Below are positions 25,404 to 32,658 of a DNA stretch of 39,799 bases, piece after piece. Position numbers and translations under genes: made by a program. The DNA is from Oscillospiraceae bacterium (GTDB lineage: Bacteria > Bacillota > Clostridia > Oscillospirales > Ruminococcaceae), in the NCBI GenBank assembly GCA_016296165.1, contig JAEDJV010000008.1:1-39799 (forward strand), in the 5' to 3' direction. Position 1 is the first letter of the stretch. Each line of letters opens with the position of its first letter. The notes under the pieces are model-generated. The model was given only the letters and a program-made list of their open reading frames with translations, searched no databases and was not told the DNA's origin.

Positions 25404-26681
25404 TTATGCACCAATCATCTTTTCAACTGAAGCAAGTCTGATACAGATACAGAAAAGTTCCATTGCTTTTCTGAGCTCATCAACTGTTGGGTATGAAGGC
25501 GCAATTCTGATATTGCTGTCATCAGGATCCTTACCGTATGGATATGTCGCACCTGCACCTGTGAGGACAACACCAGCTTCCTTACAGAGTGATACTATAC
25601 GCTTAGCACATCCCTTCATAGCATCAAATGAGATGAAGTAACCGCCTTCAGCCTTGTGCCAGCTTGCTATTCCAAGAGGTGCAATGTTCTTTTCGAGTTC
25701 TTCAATAACCACATTAAACTTAGGAGCAAGGATTTCCATGTGCTTGTTCATATGAGCCTTCAAACCGTCTGCATTTCCAAAGAACTTCACATGGCGGAGC
25801 TGATTAATCTTATCGAAGCCAATTGTTGAGATTCCAAGTCCCTTCTTAATATATTCAGCATTTTCAACACTTGTTGCAATAACTGCTACACCTGAACCCG
25901 GGAAAGAAATCTTTGATGTTGACATGAATTCATAAACAAGATTTTCATTGCCTGCCTTCTTACATTCGTCAAAAATGTTAAGAATGCATTCTGGTGAGCT
26001 TGTAAGGTGATGAATGCAGTATGCGTTGTCCCAGAAAATTCTGAAGTCTGCAGCCTTTGGCTTAAGGTTAGCAAAACGCTTAACAACTTCATCACTATAG
26101 CTTATACCTGTTGGATTCGAATACTGTGGAACGCACCAGATACCCTTTACTGTTTCATCTTCTGAAACGAGCTTTTCAACCATATCCATATCCGGGCCGT
26201 ATTCGTTAGTAGGAACGTTAATCATTTCAATACCAAAGTATTCACAGATACTGAAATGTCTGTCATAGCCAGGAACAGGACAGAGGAACTTAACCTTATC
26301 ATATTTGCACCATGGTTTGCTGCCGAGAATACCATGTGACCAGGCTCTTGAAATTGTATCATACATAATTGCAAGGCTGGAGTTTCCATAAACGATTATA
26401 TTTTCAGGTTCTACACCGAGAACGTCTGCAAACATTTTCTTAGCTTCAGGAATACCGTCAAGGACACCATAGTTTCTGCAGTCAAATCCGTTTTCTGCTG
26501 AAAGCTTTTCTCCGTCAAGAATACTGATCATAGGCATTGTAAGATCAAGCTGTGCAGGAGCTGGCTTACCTCTTGACATATCAAGGCTAAGATTAAGACT
26601 CTTAAAATCAAGATACTGTTTTTCCGTTTCATTCTTAAATGCTAAAAGTTCTTCAGATGTCATTTCACTTAATTTTTTCAT
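25404..26681 (-). CDS. Aminotransferase class I, aspartate aminotransferase type Ic
   Basis: PLP-dependent transaminase of the bacterial aspartate aminotransferase subgroup found in Corynebacterium (PF12897-type). 425 residues from ATG 26681, preceded by GGGAGG; an in-frame codon at 26708 has no ribosome binding site. Motifs: SRGKPAPAQLDL at the N-terminus, YGNSSLA (cofactor phosphate cup), VPQYSNPTG (Asn189), FWDNAYCIHH (Asp218, Tyr221), Schiff-base Lys257 in STSKISFPGSG, and NIRIAPSYPT near the end with the substrate carboxylate Arg. Likely makes aspartate from oxaloacetate and glutamate. It is a single-gene unit with its own promoter and a structured leader. Confidence 0.9.
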   Translation of the reverse strand: MKKLSEMTSEELLAFKNETEKQYLDFKSLNLSLDMSRGKPAPAQLDLTMPMISILDGEKLSAENGFDCRNYGVLDGIPEAKKMFADVLGVEPENIIVYGNSSLAIMYDTISRAWSHGILGSKPWCKYDKVKFLCPVPGYDRHFSICEYFGIEMINVPTNEYGPDMDMVEKLVSEDETVKGIWCVPQYSNPTGISYSDEVVKRFANLKPKAADFRIFWDNAYCIHHLTSSPECILNIFDECKKAGNENLVYEFMSTSKISFPGSGVAVIATSVENAEYIKKGLGISTIGFDKINQLRHVKFFGNADGLKAHMNKHMEILAPKFNVVIEELEKNIAPLGIASWHKAEGGYFISFDAMKGCAKRIVSLCKEAGVVLTGAGATYPYGKDPDDSNIRIAPSYPTVDELRKAMELFCICIRLASVEKMIGA

Positions 26682-26718
26682 TAATGAGTCCTCCCGAATA
26701 TAAAACAATTATTTTCTG

Positions 26719-26762
26719 TTAAAGCACCTTTGTTCAGCCCTTTCGGGCATTCTGACGCCTAA
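26719..26762 (-). promoter_or_regulatory. Structured 5' leader of the aminotransferase mRNA, unidentified
   Basis: The predicted transcript begins at about 26761. Its first bases form a helix, 26762-26754 with 26728-26719 (contains G-U pairs and one bulge), enclosing a GCCC-GAAA-GGGC hairpin (26748-26745 with 26740-26737). A GNRA tetraloop in a short hairpin right at the 5' end could be a small ligand- or protein-binding element or an mRNA-stabilising cap. It does not match a riboswitch class I can recall. Confidence 0.35.
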
Positions 26763-26767
26763 TATAT

Positions 26768-26796
26768 ATAATATATCAAAACAATAAATTTTGCAA
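26768..26796 (-). promoter_or_regulatory. Promoter of the aminotransferase gene
   Basis: Minus strand TTGCAA (26796-26791) and TATTAT (26773-26768), 17-nt spacer. The remaining DNA up to the FkbM-type gene stop at 26915 is AT-rich, and I find no terminator there. Confidence 0.55.
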
Positions 26797-26914
26797 GTGA
26801 TTTATTGATTTCCTGCAAAAATTCTCTATCTTTAAATAATACACAGCACTTTTTTATCTCTTAATTATTAATTTTACATAAACGGATAAAAAACATTTTG
26901 AATTAAATGGTTAT

Positions 26915-27973
26915 TTATATTGCATACAAATTAGTTTCCCAGGCAGGAATATACGGCTGGTGTCTTATAAACAAACGATACTCAGGATTGAGTCGCTTTA
27001 TCATAAGAGGCAGATAGAAAATATCCCTGTTTCTGTGATAAAGCGATATCATTAACTTTGGTTTGAACTGTGTTATGGTTTTTACTGCCCCTGTTATAGC
27101 TTCTTCCTCAGCACCTTCAACATCCATCTTGATAATATCCGCACGTTCACCGCATAAAATACTGTCAACTGCACGTGCTTCCTTAGGCTTTCCAGTTATA
27201 CTTACAGCTGATTGCCTGCCGGATTTGTCTGCAAATATAAGCTCTGTATCGCAACTCCATGCAGCACAGTTATAAGTGAATATATTCTCCATACCTTCAA
27301 CTGACTTAACCAGTTTTTTATAATTTCTTTTGTCAGGTTCAAAAGCAAATATCTTTCCGTACTTTCCGCCGGAAGCTGATATTATTTCGGCTACAGTATC
27401 ACCGTTATATGCGCCGAGATCAACATAGGTTTCATTTCCGTCAGGTTTAATAATATTCTCGTATACCTCATTTTTTGAAGTAGTAATATTTTTCAGATAG
27501 CTTATATTACCGCTTATTCTGAAATTGATAATCCCGGTAAAAACATTTCTGGAGACTTCATCACCAAGACAGTTGTAAACCTCCGCAAGCTCGTTTGCAT
27601 GCTCAACGCAATATTCATAGGTGAACAGTCCACCCCCTTCTATCGGAACGTCAGGAGCGTACAGAGTATGTTCTGTCGCCATGTTCTCAATCTTTTCAAT
27701 AAGTGAATCGTACCCTGCCGCAAACGCAAGCACAATCACAAAGTCTTCTTCTTCGCTGCAGACCTCCGAATATTTTTTTACCTTATAACCTAAAAATGAA
27801 TGACCTCTTACAAACTCATCGCTTGCAAAAAAACCTTTTACACCAATACCGTATTTGTTAAAAACAGCCATAATTTTCTCAGCACCGTTTCCCATACCAT
27901 AGATATAAATCGGTCTTGTTTCTTCTTTCAGTACCTGCCAGCAGGATTTTGTTTCTTTGATAAAAGAAAGCAT
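26915..27973 (-). CDS. FkbM-family methyltransferase with N-terminal Rossmann-like domain
   Basis: Predicted S-adenosylmethionine-dependent O-methyltransferase of 352 residues. The catalytic half holds YVDLGAYNGDTV (SAM-binding motif I), FAFEPDKRNYKKL (acidic ribose contact) and IIKMDVEGAEEEAITGA, the FkbM signature. The N-terminal 120 residues begin IYIYGMGNGAEKIM and continue FFASDEFVRGHSFLGYKV, a small nucleotide-sugar-like Rossmann module often joined to FkbM proteins of cell-surface glycan loci. No sugar locus surrounds it, so its substrate is unknown. ATG follows AGAGGA. A strong terminator for the upstream gene ends only about 20 nt before the start, leaving no room for a promoter. Confidence 0.85.
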   Translation of the reverse strand: MLSFIKETKSCWQVLKEETRPIYIYGMGNGAEKIMAVFNKYGIGVKGFFASDEFVRGHSFLGYKVKKYSEVCSEEEDFVIVLAFAAGYDSLIEKIENMATEHTLYAPDVPIEGGGLFTYEYCVEHANELAEVYNCLGDEVSRNVFTGIINFRISGNISYLKNITTSKNEVYENIIKPDGNETYVDLGAYNGDTVAEIISASGGKYGKIFAFEPDKRNYKKLVKSVEGMENIFTYNCAAWSCDTELIFADKSGRQSAVSITGKPKEARAVDSILCGERADIIKMDVEGAEEEAITGAVKTITQFKPKLMISLYHRNRDIFYLPLMIKRLNPEYRLFIRHQPYIPAWETNLYAI

Positions 27974-27991
27974 ATTATTTTTCCTCTCTGC

Positions 27992-28022
27992 ATAAAAAAG
28001 GGCGATATCATCCTATCACCCT
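27992..28022 (-). terminator. Intrinsic terminator after the PH-domain gene
   Basis: A 9-bp stem, 28022-28014 with 28007-27999 (one G-U). On the minus strand it is followed by a run of T (27998-27994). It lies in the 63-nt gap between the PH-like gene and the FkbM-type gene. Confidence 0.8.
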
Positions 28023-28036
28023 GTTAATATTTAATT

Positions 28037-28453
28037 TTATTCTGCGGTATCCACGTCACTACAGCCACAATCATCACCATCATGGTCATGCGAGTCTGAC
28101 ATCATATCACGTCCCCTGATACCGTACTTGTCACGTTCGATATTAAGCTGTTTATCAATAAGCTCTGAAACTTCATAAGGATTCTTTACCGAAACAAGAT
28201 CCTTAACTCTCGTATCGGTATCCTTAGAAAAAACAGTAATCGTACCGCATCCAAAAAGTCTCTGGAAAAACGGAAGAGTGAGTTTCTTATCTGTAATCTT
28301 GTAAATATTTATCTCCTCTTCAACTATATTAAAAAAGCCATATCTGCAGATAATCTTCTTTTCAGTTATAAAATATCTTGTGAATGAGATAGGAAGTCCA
28401 AATATTGTGCATTTTTTACCTGTCCATAAATAATCAATGTGTTCTTTGCCCAT
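28037..28453 (-). CDS. Small bacterial PH-domain-like protein with His/Asp/Cys-rich tail
   Basis: 138 residues, no membrane helix. Residues 5 to about 95 resemble the bacterial PH-like fold (bPH2/DUF304 group): LWTGKKCTIFGLPISFTRYFITEKKIICRYG, then IVEEEINIYKITD and FGCGTITVFSKDT, a regular beta-strand pattern. These domains often serve as membrane- or partner-binding modules with no enzymatic role. The C-terminus, SDSHDHDGDDCGCSDVD, could bind a divalent metal, which is inference from composition. Own promoter upstream and terminator downstream. GGTGGAAAG precedes the ATG at 28453. Fold assignment is moderate. Confidence 0.7.
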   Translation of the reverse strand: MGKEHIDYLWTGKKCTIFGLPISFTRYFITEKKIICRYGFFNIVEEEINIYKITDKKLTLPFFQRLFGCGTITVFSKDTDTRVKDLVSVKNPYEVSELIDKQLNIERDKYGIRGRDMMSDSHDHDGDDCGCSDVDTAE

Positions 28454-28493
28454 AAAATCTTTCCACCTTTATTATCATTTTCTCTGTAATTTA

Positions 28494-28523
28494 ATTATAG
28501 TTTATACGAACATATATTGTCAA
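28494..28523 (-). promoter_or_regulatory. Promoter of the PH-domain gene
   Basis: Minus strand TTGACA (28523-28518) and TATAAT (28499-28494), 18-nt spacer, perfect hexamers. Confidence 0.75.
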
Positions 28524-28602
28524 GTAAAAAACAAAATTATAGAACAATATCTTACTTGAAAAAATTTTAAAGGATTTTTTTGAGAATTTTGTAAAAATAG
28601 GG

Positions 28603-28631
28603 TTGACAAGTTTTGGATTGTATGATATACT
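28603..28631 (+). promoter_or_regulatory. Promoter of the DUF5688-like gene
   Basis: TTGACA (28603-28608) and TATACT (28626-28631), 17-nt spacer. Leader about 55 nt ending in CGGAGG. Confidence 0.8.
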
Positions 28632-28694
28632 AGTTTATGGGAATTACAGAAATTTCCGAAAATACTAAATTTAGAGATAACGGAGGAAAAACAA

Positions 28695-29714
28695 ATGAAC
28701 TACGAATTATTTTGTAATGAGATTATGGCGAGGATCCTTAAGATCCGCAAGGTGCAGGAGCTTAATCCTGAACTGATATTCCACCATAAAGGAGAAACAG
28801 CTGATGATAATAATCCTGCTCTGCGTGATTTTATTATTTCAACTAATTTAAAATATTATAATACAGAATCCAATATCCTTTCAGGTGACTTTATCGAGAT
28901 GAGTATCCGTGACGATAACTCTCTGAAAGAATGCTGTAAATTTATCAGACTTGATATAAGCTACCTTTATGATATCTTTCAGGAACATGGATGGGACAGA
29001 GTGGAAGAAAGCGTAGAAGAAAACATCAACTACGCAAAACACATTGAAAAAAGTGCCGCATCTATAATAAACGACATGCATTCATATCACAAAATCAAAA
29101 GCAAACTTATAATAAGACCGATTAACTATACCAACAATAAAGCTCTCCTTGAAAACTATGTTTACCAGAAGTTCGGAGATATCGCACTGGTTCTGTATGC
29201 TGTCGTCCTTGACGATGAAGAAAACAACTGTCTAAACACTGTAAAGATTCCTGTTTGCACATTTAAAGAATGGAATATCGATAAAGAAAACATCATCCTT
29301 GCAGCTATGTTAAACACTTATGCTTTTGCAATGCCAAGACTTTATACTAATATATTAAACATTGAAAATACTCCGGACTGTGAAAGTGCATTTATGTCCT
29401 CTGAAAGCACCCTTAATTCTCTTGACGCTTCATCTATCCCTCTTGTTACAACAACAAGAAAAACCAACGGCGCCATTGCACTTTTTTATCCAGGTGTAAA
29501 GGAAAAAATCGCCGAGATGTTTGATGACAGTTTTTATGTTGCCTTCACAAGCATACATGAAGCTATGATACATAAAAAAGGAACTATCGATCCTTCAAGT
29601 ATAAGAAGACATATCAGAGCAACAAATAAAACATTCGGACCGGATGACACACTTTCAGATAATGTTTACTTTTTTGATAAAAACGACAGTTCCTTCAAAA
29701 TGGTAAACGTATAA
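28695..29714 (+). CDS. DUF5688-like protein of unknown function
   Basis: 339 residues, cytoplasmic by composition (no signal or membrane segment). No enzyme motif is visible. The length, the opening NYELFCNEIMARI, the segment GAIALFYPGVKEKIAEMF and the ending YVAFTSIHEAMIH resemble DUF5688, a family common in Lachnospiraceae and Ruminococcaceae that is often present in many copies; this is memory of the family and not a search result. Own strong promoter, CGGAGG ribosome binding site and a terminator shared with the converging nrdG make it a single-gene unit. Confidence 0.75.
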   Translation: MNYELFCNEIMARILKIRKVQELNPELIFHHKGETADDNNPALRDFIISTNLKYYNTESNILSGDFIEMSIRDDNSLKECCKFIRLDISYLYDIFQEHGWDRVEESVEENINYAKHIEKSAASIINDMHSYHKIKSKLIIRPINYTNNKALLENYVYQKFGDIALVLYAVVLDDEENNCLNTVKIPVCTFKEWNIDKENIILAAMLNTYAFAMPRLYTNILNIENTPDCESAFMSSESTLNSLDASSIPLVTTTRKTNGAIALFYPGVKEKIAEMFDDSFYVAFTSIHEAMIHKKGTIDPSSIRRHIRATNKTFGPDDTLSDNVYFFDKNDSSFKMVNV

Positions 29715-29746
29715 CATAGCATTTTTCAATTTATTCTTTTCTCCTT

Positions 29747-29787
29747 AAAAAATCACTGCGTACCGTAAATAGTACGCAGTGATTTTT
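29747..29787. terminator. Bidirectional terminator between the DUF5688-like gene and nrdG
   Basis: A stem of 16 bp, 29748-29763 with 29772-29787, GC-rich core ACTGCGTAC, flanked by an A-run and T-run. Its right arm reaches the nrdG stop codon. Confidence 0.9.
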
Positions 29788-30308
29788 CACATATCAAAAA
29801 GTACTGTACTGCCTTCAGATAAAGTTTTTTTAACATCAATCAGGCGCTGATTTTCTGATCCCCTGAAAGAAAGCCTCAGGTTTTTCTTTTCTTCAATAAA
29901 TTCACCATCTACAAGGACATCAATATACGAGAGCAGTTCATCAGTAAACTCACACTTTGCCCTGCTTTCTGAAAGAAGATCAGTTTCCAGAGTGTATCCG
30001 GTATATAACCATATACTTTTTTCAGGATAAATATTCTTTACTTTTCGGATAAAAGGAAGCAGTGCCTTCTGATTCACCGGCTCCATGGGTTCGCCGCCAA
30101 GAATGGATAAACCTTTTATATATACAGGTTTTAGTGAATCTATTATGCATCTCTCAGCAGCTTCATCAAAAAGCTGACCGAAATCAAAATCCCATGTCTC
30201 AGGATTAAAGCATCCCTTACAATGATGGGTACAACCACTTACAAAAAGAGATACCCTGACGCCGTTTCCATTTGCTACATCCGTCTTTTTTATTACAGAA
30301 TAATTCAT
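29787..30308 (-). CDS. nrdG: Anaerobic ribonucleotide reductase activating protein
   Basis: Radical SAM enzyme that installs the glycyl radical on NrdD. 173 residues from ATG 30308: MNYSVIKKTDVANGNGVRVSLFVSGC is the normal NrdG opening, and the start is 1 nt past the nrdD stop, consistent with coupling. An in-frame codon at 30374 inside nrdD would add 22 residues unlike the family. The cluster-binding motif is CTHHCKGC (Cys26, Cys30, Cys33), a CX3CX2C. LSILGGEPMEP is the SAM-binding GGE region. The downstream WLYTGYTLE and DVLVDGEF blocks are typical. Confidence 0.95.
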   Translation of the reverse strand: MNYSVIKKTDVANGNGVRVSLFVSGCTHHCKGCFNPETWDFDFGQLFDEAAERCIIDSLKPVYIKGLSILGGEPMEPVNQKALLPFIRKVKNIYPEKSIWLYTGYTLETDLLSESRAKCEFTDELLSYIDVLVDGEFIEEKKNLRLSFRGSENQRLIDVKKTLSEGSTVLFDM

Positions 30309-30309
30309 A

Positions 30310-32439
30310 TCAGAGATGGAGCACCCTTTGCTTAATTTCTTTTGTTTTACCGTTATTCCAGAAGTTTTCTCCAAGATATCCGCATGTCCTTCTGGTTACT
30401 GTAAGTTTTGAATGATCTTTGTTATGACACTGCGGGCATTCCCATTCATTGTCATCATTTATCATTATCTCACCATCAAACCCGCACTCATGACAATAAT
30501 CAGACTTTGTATTAAATTCAGCATACTGGATATTATCATAGATAAATCTGATCATATCCTTTAATGCATCAGGATTATTTGTAACGTCAGGAATTTCTAC
30601 ATAGGAGATTGCGCCGCCTGAAGAAATCTTCTGAAACTGACTTTCAAATTCAAATTTGCTGAATGCATCAATTTTTTCACGTACATCAACATGATAAGAA
30701 TTTGTGTAGTAACCCTTGTCTGTTATATCTTTTATTACACCAAACTTTTCTCTGTCTATACGGGCAAATCTGTAACAAAGTGATTCTGCAGGTGTTCCAT
30801 ACAGAGCAAAACCTATTCCGGTTCTCTCTTTCCAGCGTTCTGTAGCTTCACGCATATGATTCATAACCTTAAGGGCAAATTCCTCACCCTCAGGAGTTGT
30901 ATGACTTACACCCTTTACAAGCTTTGTAAGTTCATAAAGACCGATATATCCAAGAGAAATACTTGAATAGCCGCCATGGAGAAGCTTGTCAATCTTCTCT
31001 CCTTTTGGCAGTCTGGCTATTGCTCCATACTGCCAGTGAATAGGACTTACATCAGAAAGAGTGCCTTCAAGAGCTTTATGACGGCACATTAATGCTTCAT
31101 AGCAAAGTTCAAGTCTCTCGTCAAATAATCTCCAGAATTCTTTTTCATTTCCGTTAGCAATTATTCCTATCTGCGGGAGATTGATACTTACAACACCCTG
31201 ATTAAAGCGTCCTTCAAACTGATATTTTCCATTTTCATCTTTCCATGGAGACAGAAAACTTCTGCATCCCATGCAGCTGAATACATTTCCTTCATAATTC
31301 TCGCGCATTTTCTTTGCAGAAATATAGTCAGGATACATTCTCTTTGCAGAACACCTTATTGCAAGTTCAGTCAGGTAATCATATTTTCCGCCCTTAAGAC
31401 AGTTGTTTTCATCAAGAACATAGATCAGCTTAGGGAATGCAGGCGTAGCCAGAACTCCTGCTTCATTTTTTATTCCCTCAAGTCTCTGACGAAGAATTTC
31501 TTCAATAATCATTGAGTTCTCTTCGATGTATTCATCGTTCTCATCAACGTGCAGGAATAATGTAACAAATGGTGCCTGACCATTTGTAGTCATAAGAGTA
31601 TTTATCTGATACTGAATAGTCTGTACACCGGACTTAAGTTCATCATATACTCTTCCATCGACGATTTTATTTATGGTTTCCTCATCAAGCGTGTCAGAAA
31701 ACTGTTTTTTCATATCACGCAGATATTTTTCTCTGCTCTTTCTGAGGTATTTGCCCAGATGAATCATATCAACTGACTGACCACCATACTGATTGCTTGC
31801 AACAGCCGATATAATCTGGGTCATTACAGTACAAGCAACCTGAAAGCTCTTCGGAGACTCTATCATCTTTCCGTTCATTACTGTACCGTTATCGAGCATA
31901 TCTCCTATATTAATCAGACAGCAGTTAAAAATAGGCTGAATAAAATAATCCGCATCATGAAAATGAAGTATTCCCTGCTCATGTGCCATTGATATTCTTT
32001 CAGGAAGCAGCATTCGTCTGGTAAGATCTCTCGAAACCTCGCCGGCTATATAATCACGCTGCGTAGATGCGAGTATTGTGTTTTTATTTGAGTTCTCTTC
32101 TGCAAGTTCCTTATTTTCATTTTTTATAAGTTTAAGGATTGATTCATCGGTTGTATTAGCTTTTCTCAGAAGCGCTCTCTGATAACGATAAATTATGTAT
32201 TTTTTTGCAAGAGTATATTTGTCCTGACGTACGAGTTCACTTTCAATCATATCCTGTATAGTTTCCACGTTCAGAACTTTGTTTTCAGCATATTTTTCAA
32301 TGTACTTTACTATACTCTCAATTGAATTGTTTTCTACCTTTTCCTTGTCAGGCACTTCGGCATTTGCTTTCGTGATAGCACGTACTATCTTCATCTTATC
32401 ATATTCGGCAACTCTTCCGTCACGCTTTTGAACCTTCAT
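30310..32439 (-). CDS. nrdD: Anaerobic (class III) ribonucleoside-triphosphate reductase
   Basis: Makes deoxyribonucleotides without oxygen, using formate and a glycyl radical. 709 residues from ATG 32439, 8 nt after GAGGAG; a GTG at 32448 is too close to that site. Residues 1-95 are an ATP-cone (KVQKRDGRVAEYDKMKIVRAI) for allosteric control. The catalytic barrel has CMGCRSFLSPW and NQGVVSINLPQI. The C-terminal zinc site is CHEC and CPQC. The radical glycine is Gly687 in RRTCGYLGENFWN, 23 residues from the end. Co-transcribed with nrdG. Confidence 0.96.
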   Translation of the reverse strand: MKVQKRDGRVAEYDKMKIVRAITKANAEVPDKEKVENNSIESIVKYIEKYAENKVLNVETIQDMIESELVRQDKYTLAKKYIIYRYQRALLRKANTTDESILKLIKNENKELAEENSNKNTILASTQRDYIAGEVSRDLTRRMLLPERISMAHEQGILHFHDADYFIQPIFNCCLINIGDMLDNGTVMNGKMIESPKSFQVACTVMTQIISAVASNQYGGQSVDMIHLGKYLRKSREKYLRDMKKQFSDTLDEETINKIVDGRVYDELKSGVQTIQYQINTLMTTNGQAPFVTLFLHVDENDEYIEENSMIIEEILRQRLEGIKNEAGVLATPAFPKLIYVLDENNCLKGGKYDYLTELAIRCSAKRMYPDYISAKKMRENYEGNVFSCMGCRSFLSPWKDENGKYQFEGRFNQGVVSINLPQIGIIANGNEKEFWRLFDERLELCYEALMCRHKALEGTLSDVSPIHWQYGAIARLPKGEKIDKLLHGGYSSISLGYIGLYELTKLVKGVSHTTPEGEEFALKVMNHMREATERWKERTGIGFALYGTPAESLCYRFARIDREKFGVIKDITDKGYYTNSYHVDVREKIDAFSKFEFESQFQKISSGGAISYVEIPDVTNNPDALKDMIRFIYDNIQYAEFNTKSDYCHECGFDGEIMINDDNEWECPQCHNKDHSKLTVTRRTCGYLGENFWNNGKTKEIKQRVLHL

Positions 32440-32476
32440 GAATAACACTCCTCAATATATAGTATCTATAAAAACC

Positions 32477-32520
32477 AACCGACTAGATGTTGTATTAATG
32501 ATACAACATTCCAGTCGGTT
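32477..32520 (-). promoter_or_regulatory. Nested inverted repeat (candidate operator) over the nrdD promoter
   Basis: Inner arms ATGTTGTAT (32487-32495) and ATACAACAT (32501-32509) are perfect over 9 bp around a 5-nt centre. Outer arms AACCGACT (32477-32484) and AGTCGGTT (32513-32520) are perfect over 8 bp. Both are centred at 32498, on the -10 element. The layout differs from the tandem, separately spaced 16-bp boxes of NrdR as I remember them. Confidence 0.6.
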
Positions 32521-32526
32521 TGTCAA
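32498..32526 (-). promoter_or_regulatory. Promoter of nrdD-nrdG
   Basis: Minus strand TTGACA (32526-32521) and TATCAT (32503-32498), 17-nt spacer. The spacer and -10 lie inside the nested dyad, so a protein bound there would block RNA polymerase. Confidence 0.75.
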
Positions 32527-32592
32527 GTGAATTTTACGGTATAAAGTTACATATAATGGTAGAATTAAATTTAAAAAAATCGAAGAACATAG

Positions 32593-32633
32593 AAAAATCA
32601 TAGCCGGTGAGTTATTACCTGGCTATGATTTTT
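32593..32633 (-). terminator. Intrinsic terminator after the DivIVA-like gene
   Basis: A stem of about 16 bp with one bulge, 32633-32617 with 32608-32593, ending in a T-rich tail on the minus strand. It has A/T flanks on both sides. Confidence 0.8.
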
Positions 32634-32658
32634 ATTTATTAAATTTTTATGAACAACA

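Noticed and set aside
30309..30374. Longer nrdG start inside nrdD
   Set aside because: Extra residues do not resemble NrdG, and the ATG 1 nt after the nrdD stop fits translational coupling.
32477..32520. NrdR box at the nrdD promoter
   Set aside because: The dyad does not match the NrdR consensus or its tandem spacing as I know them; left as an unidentified operator.
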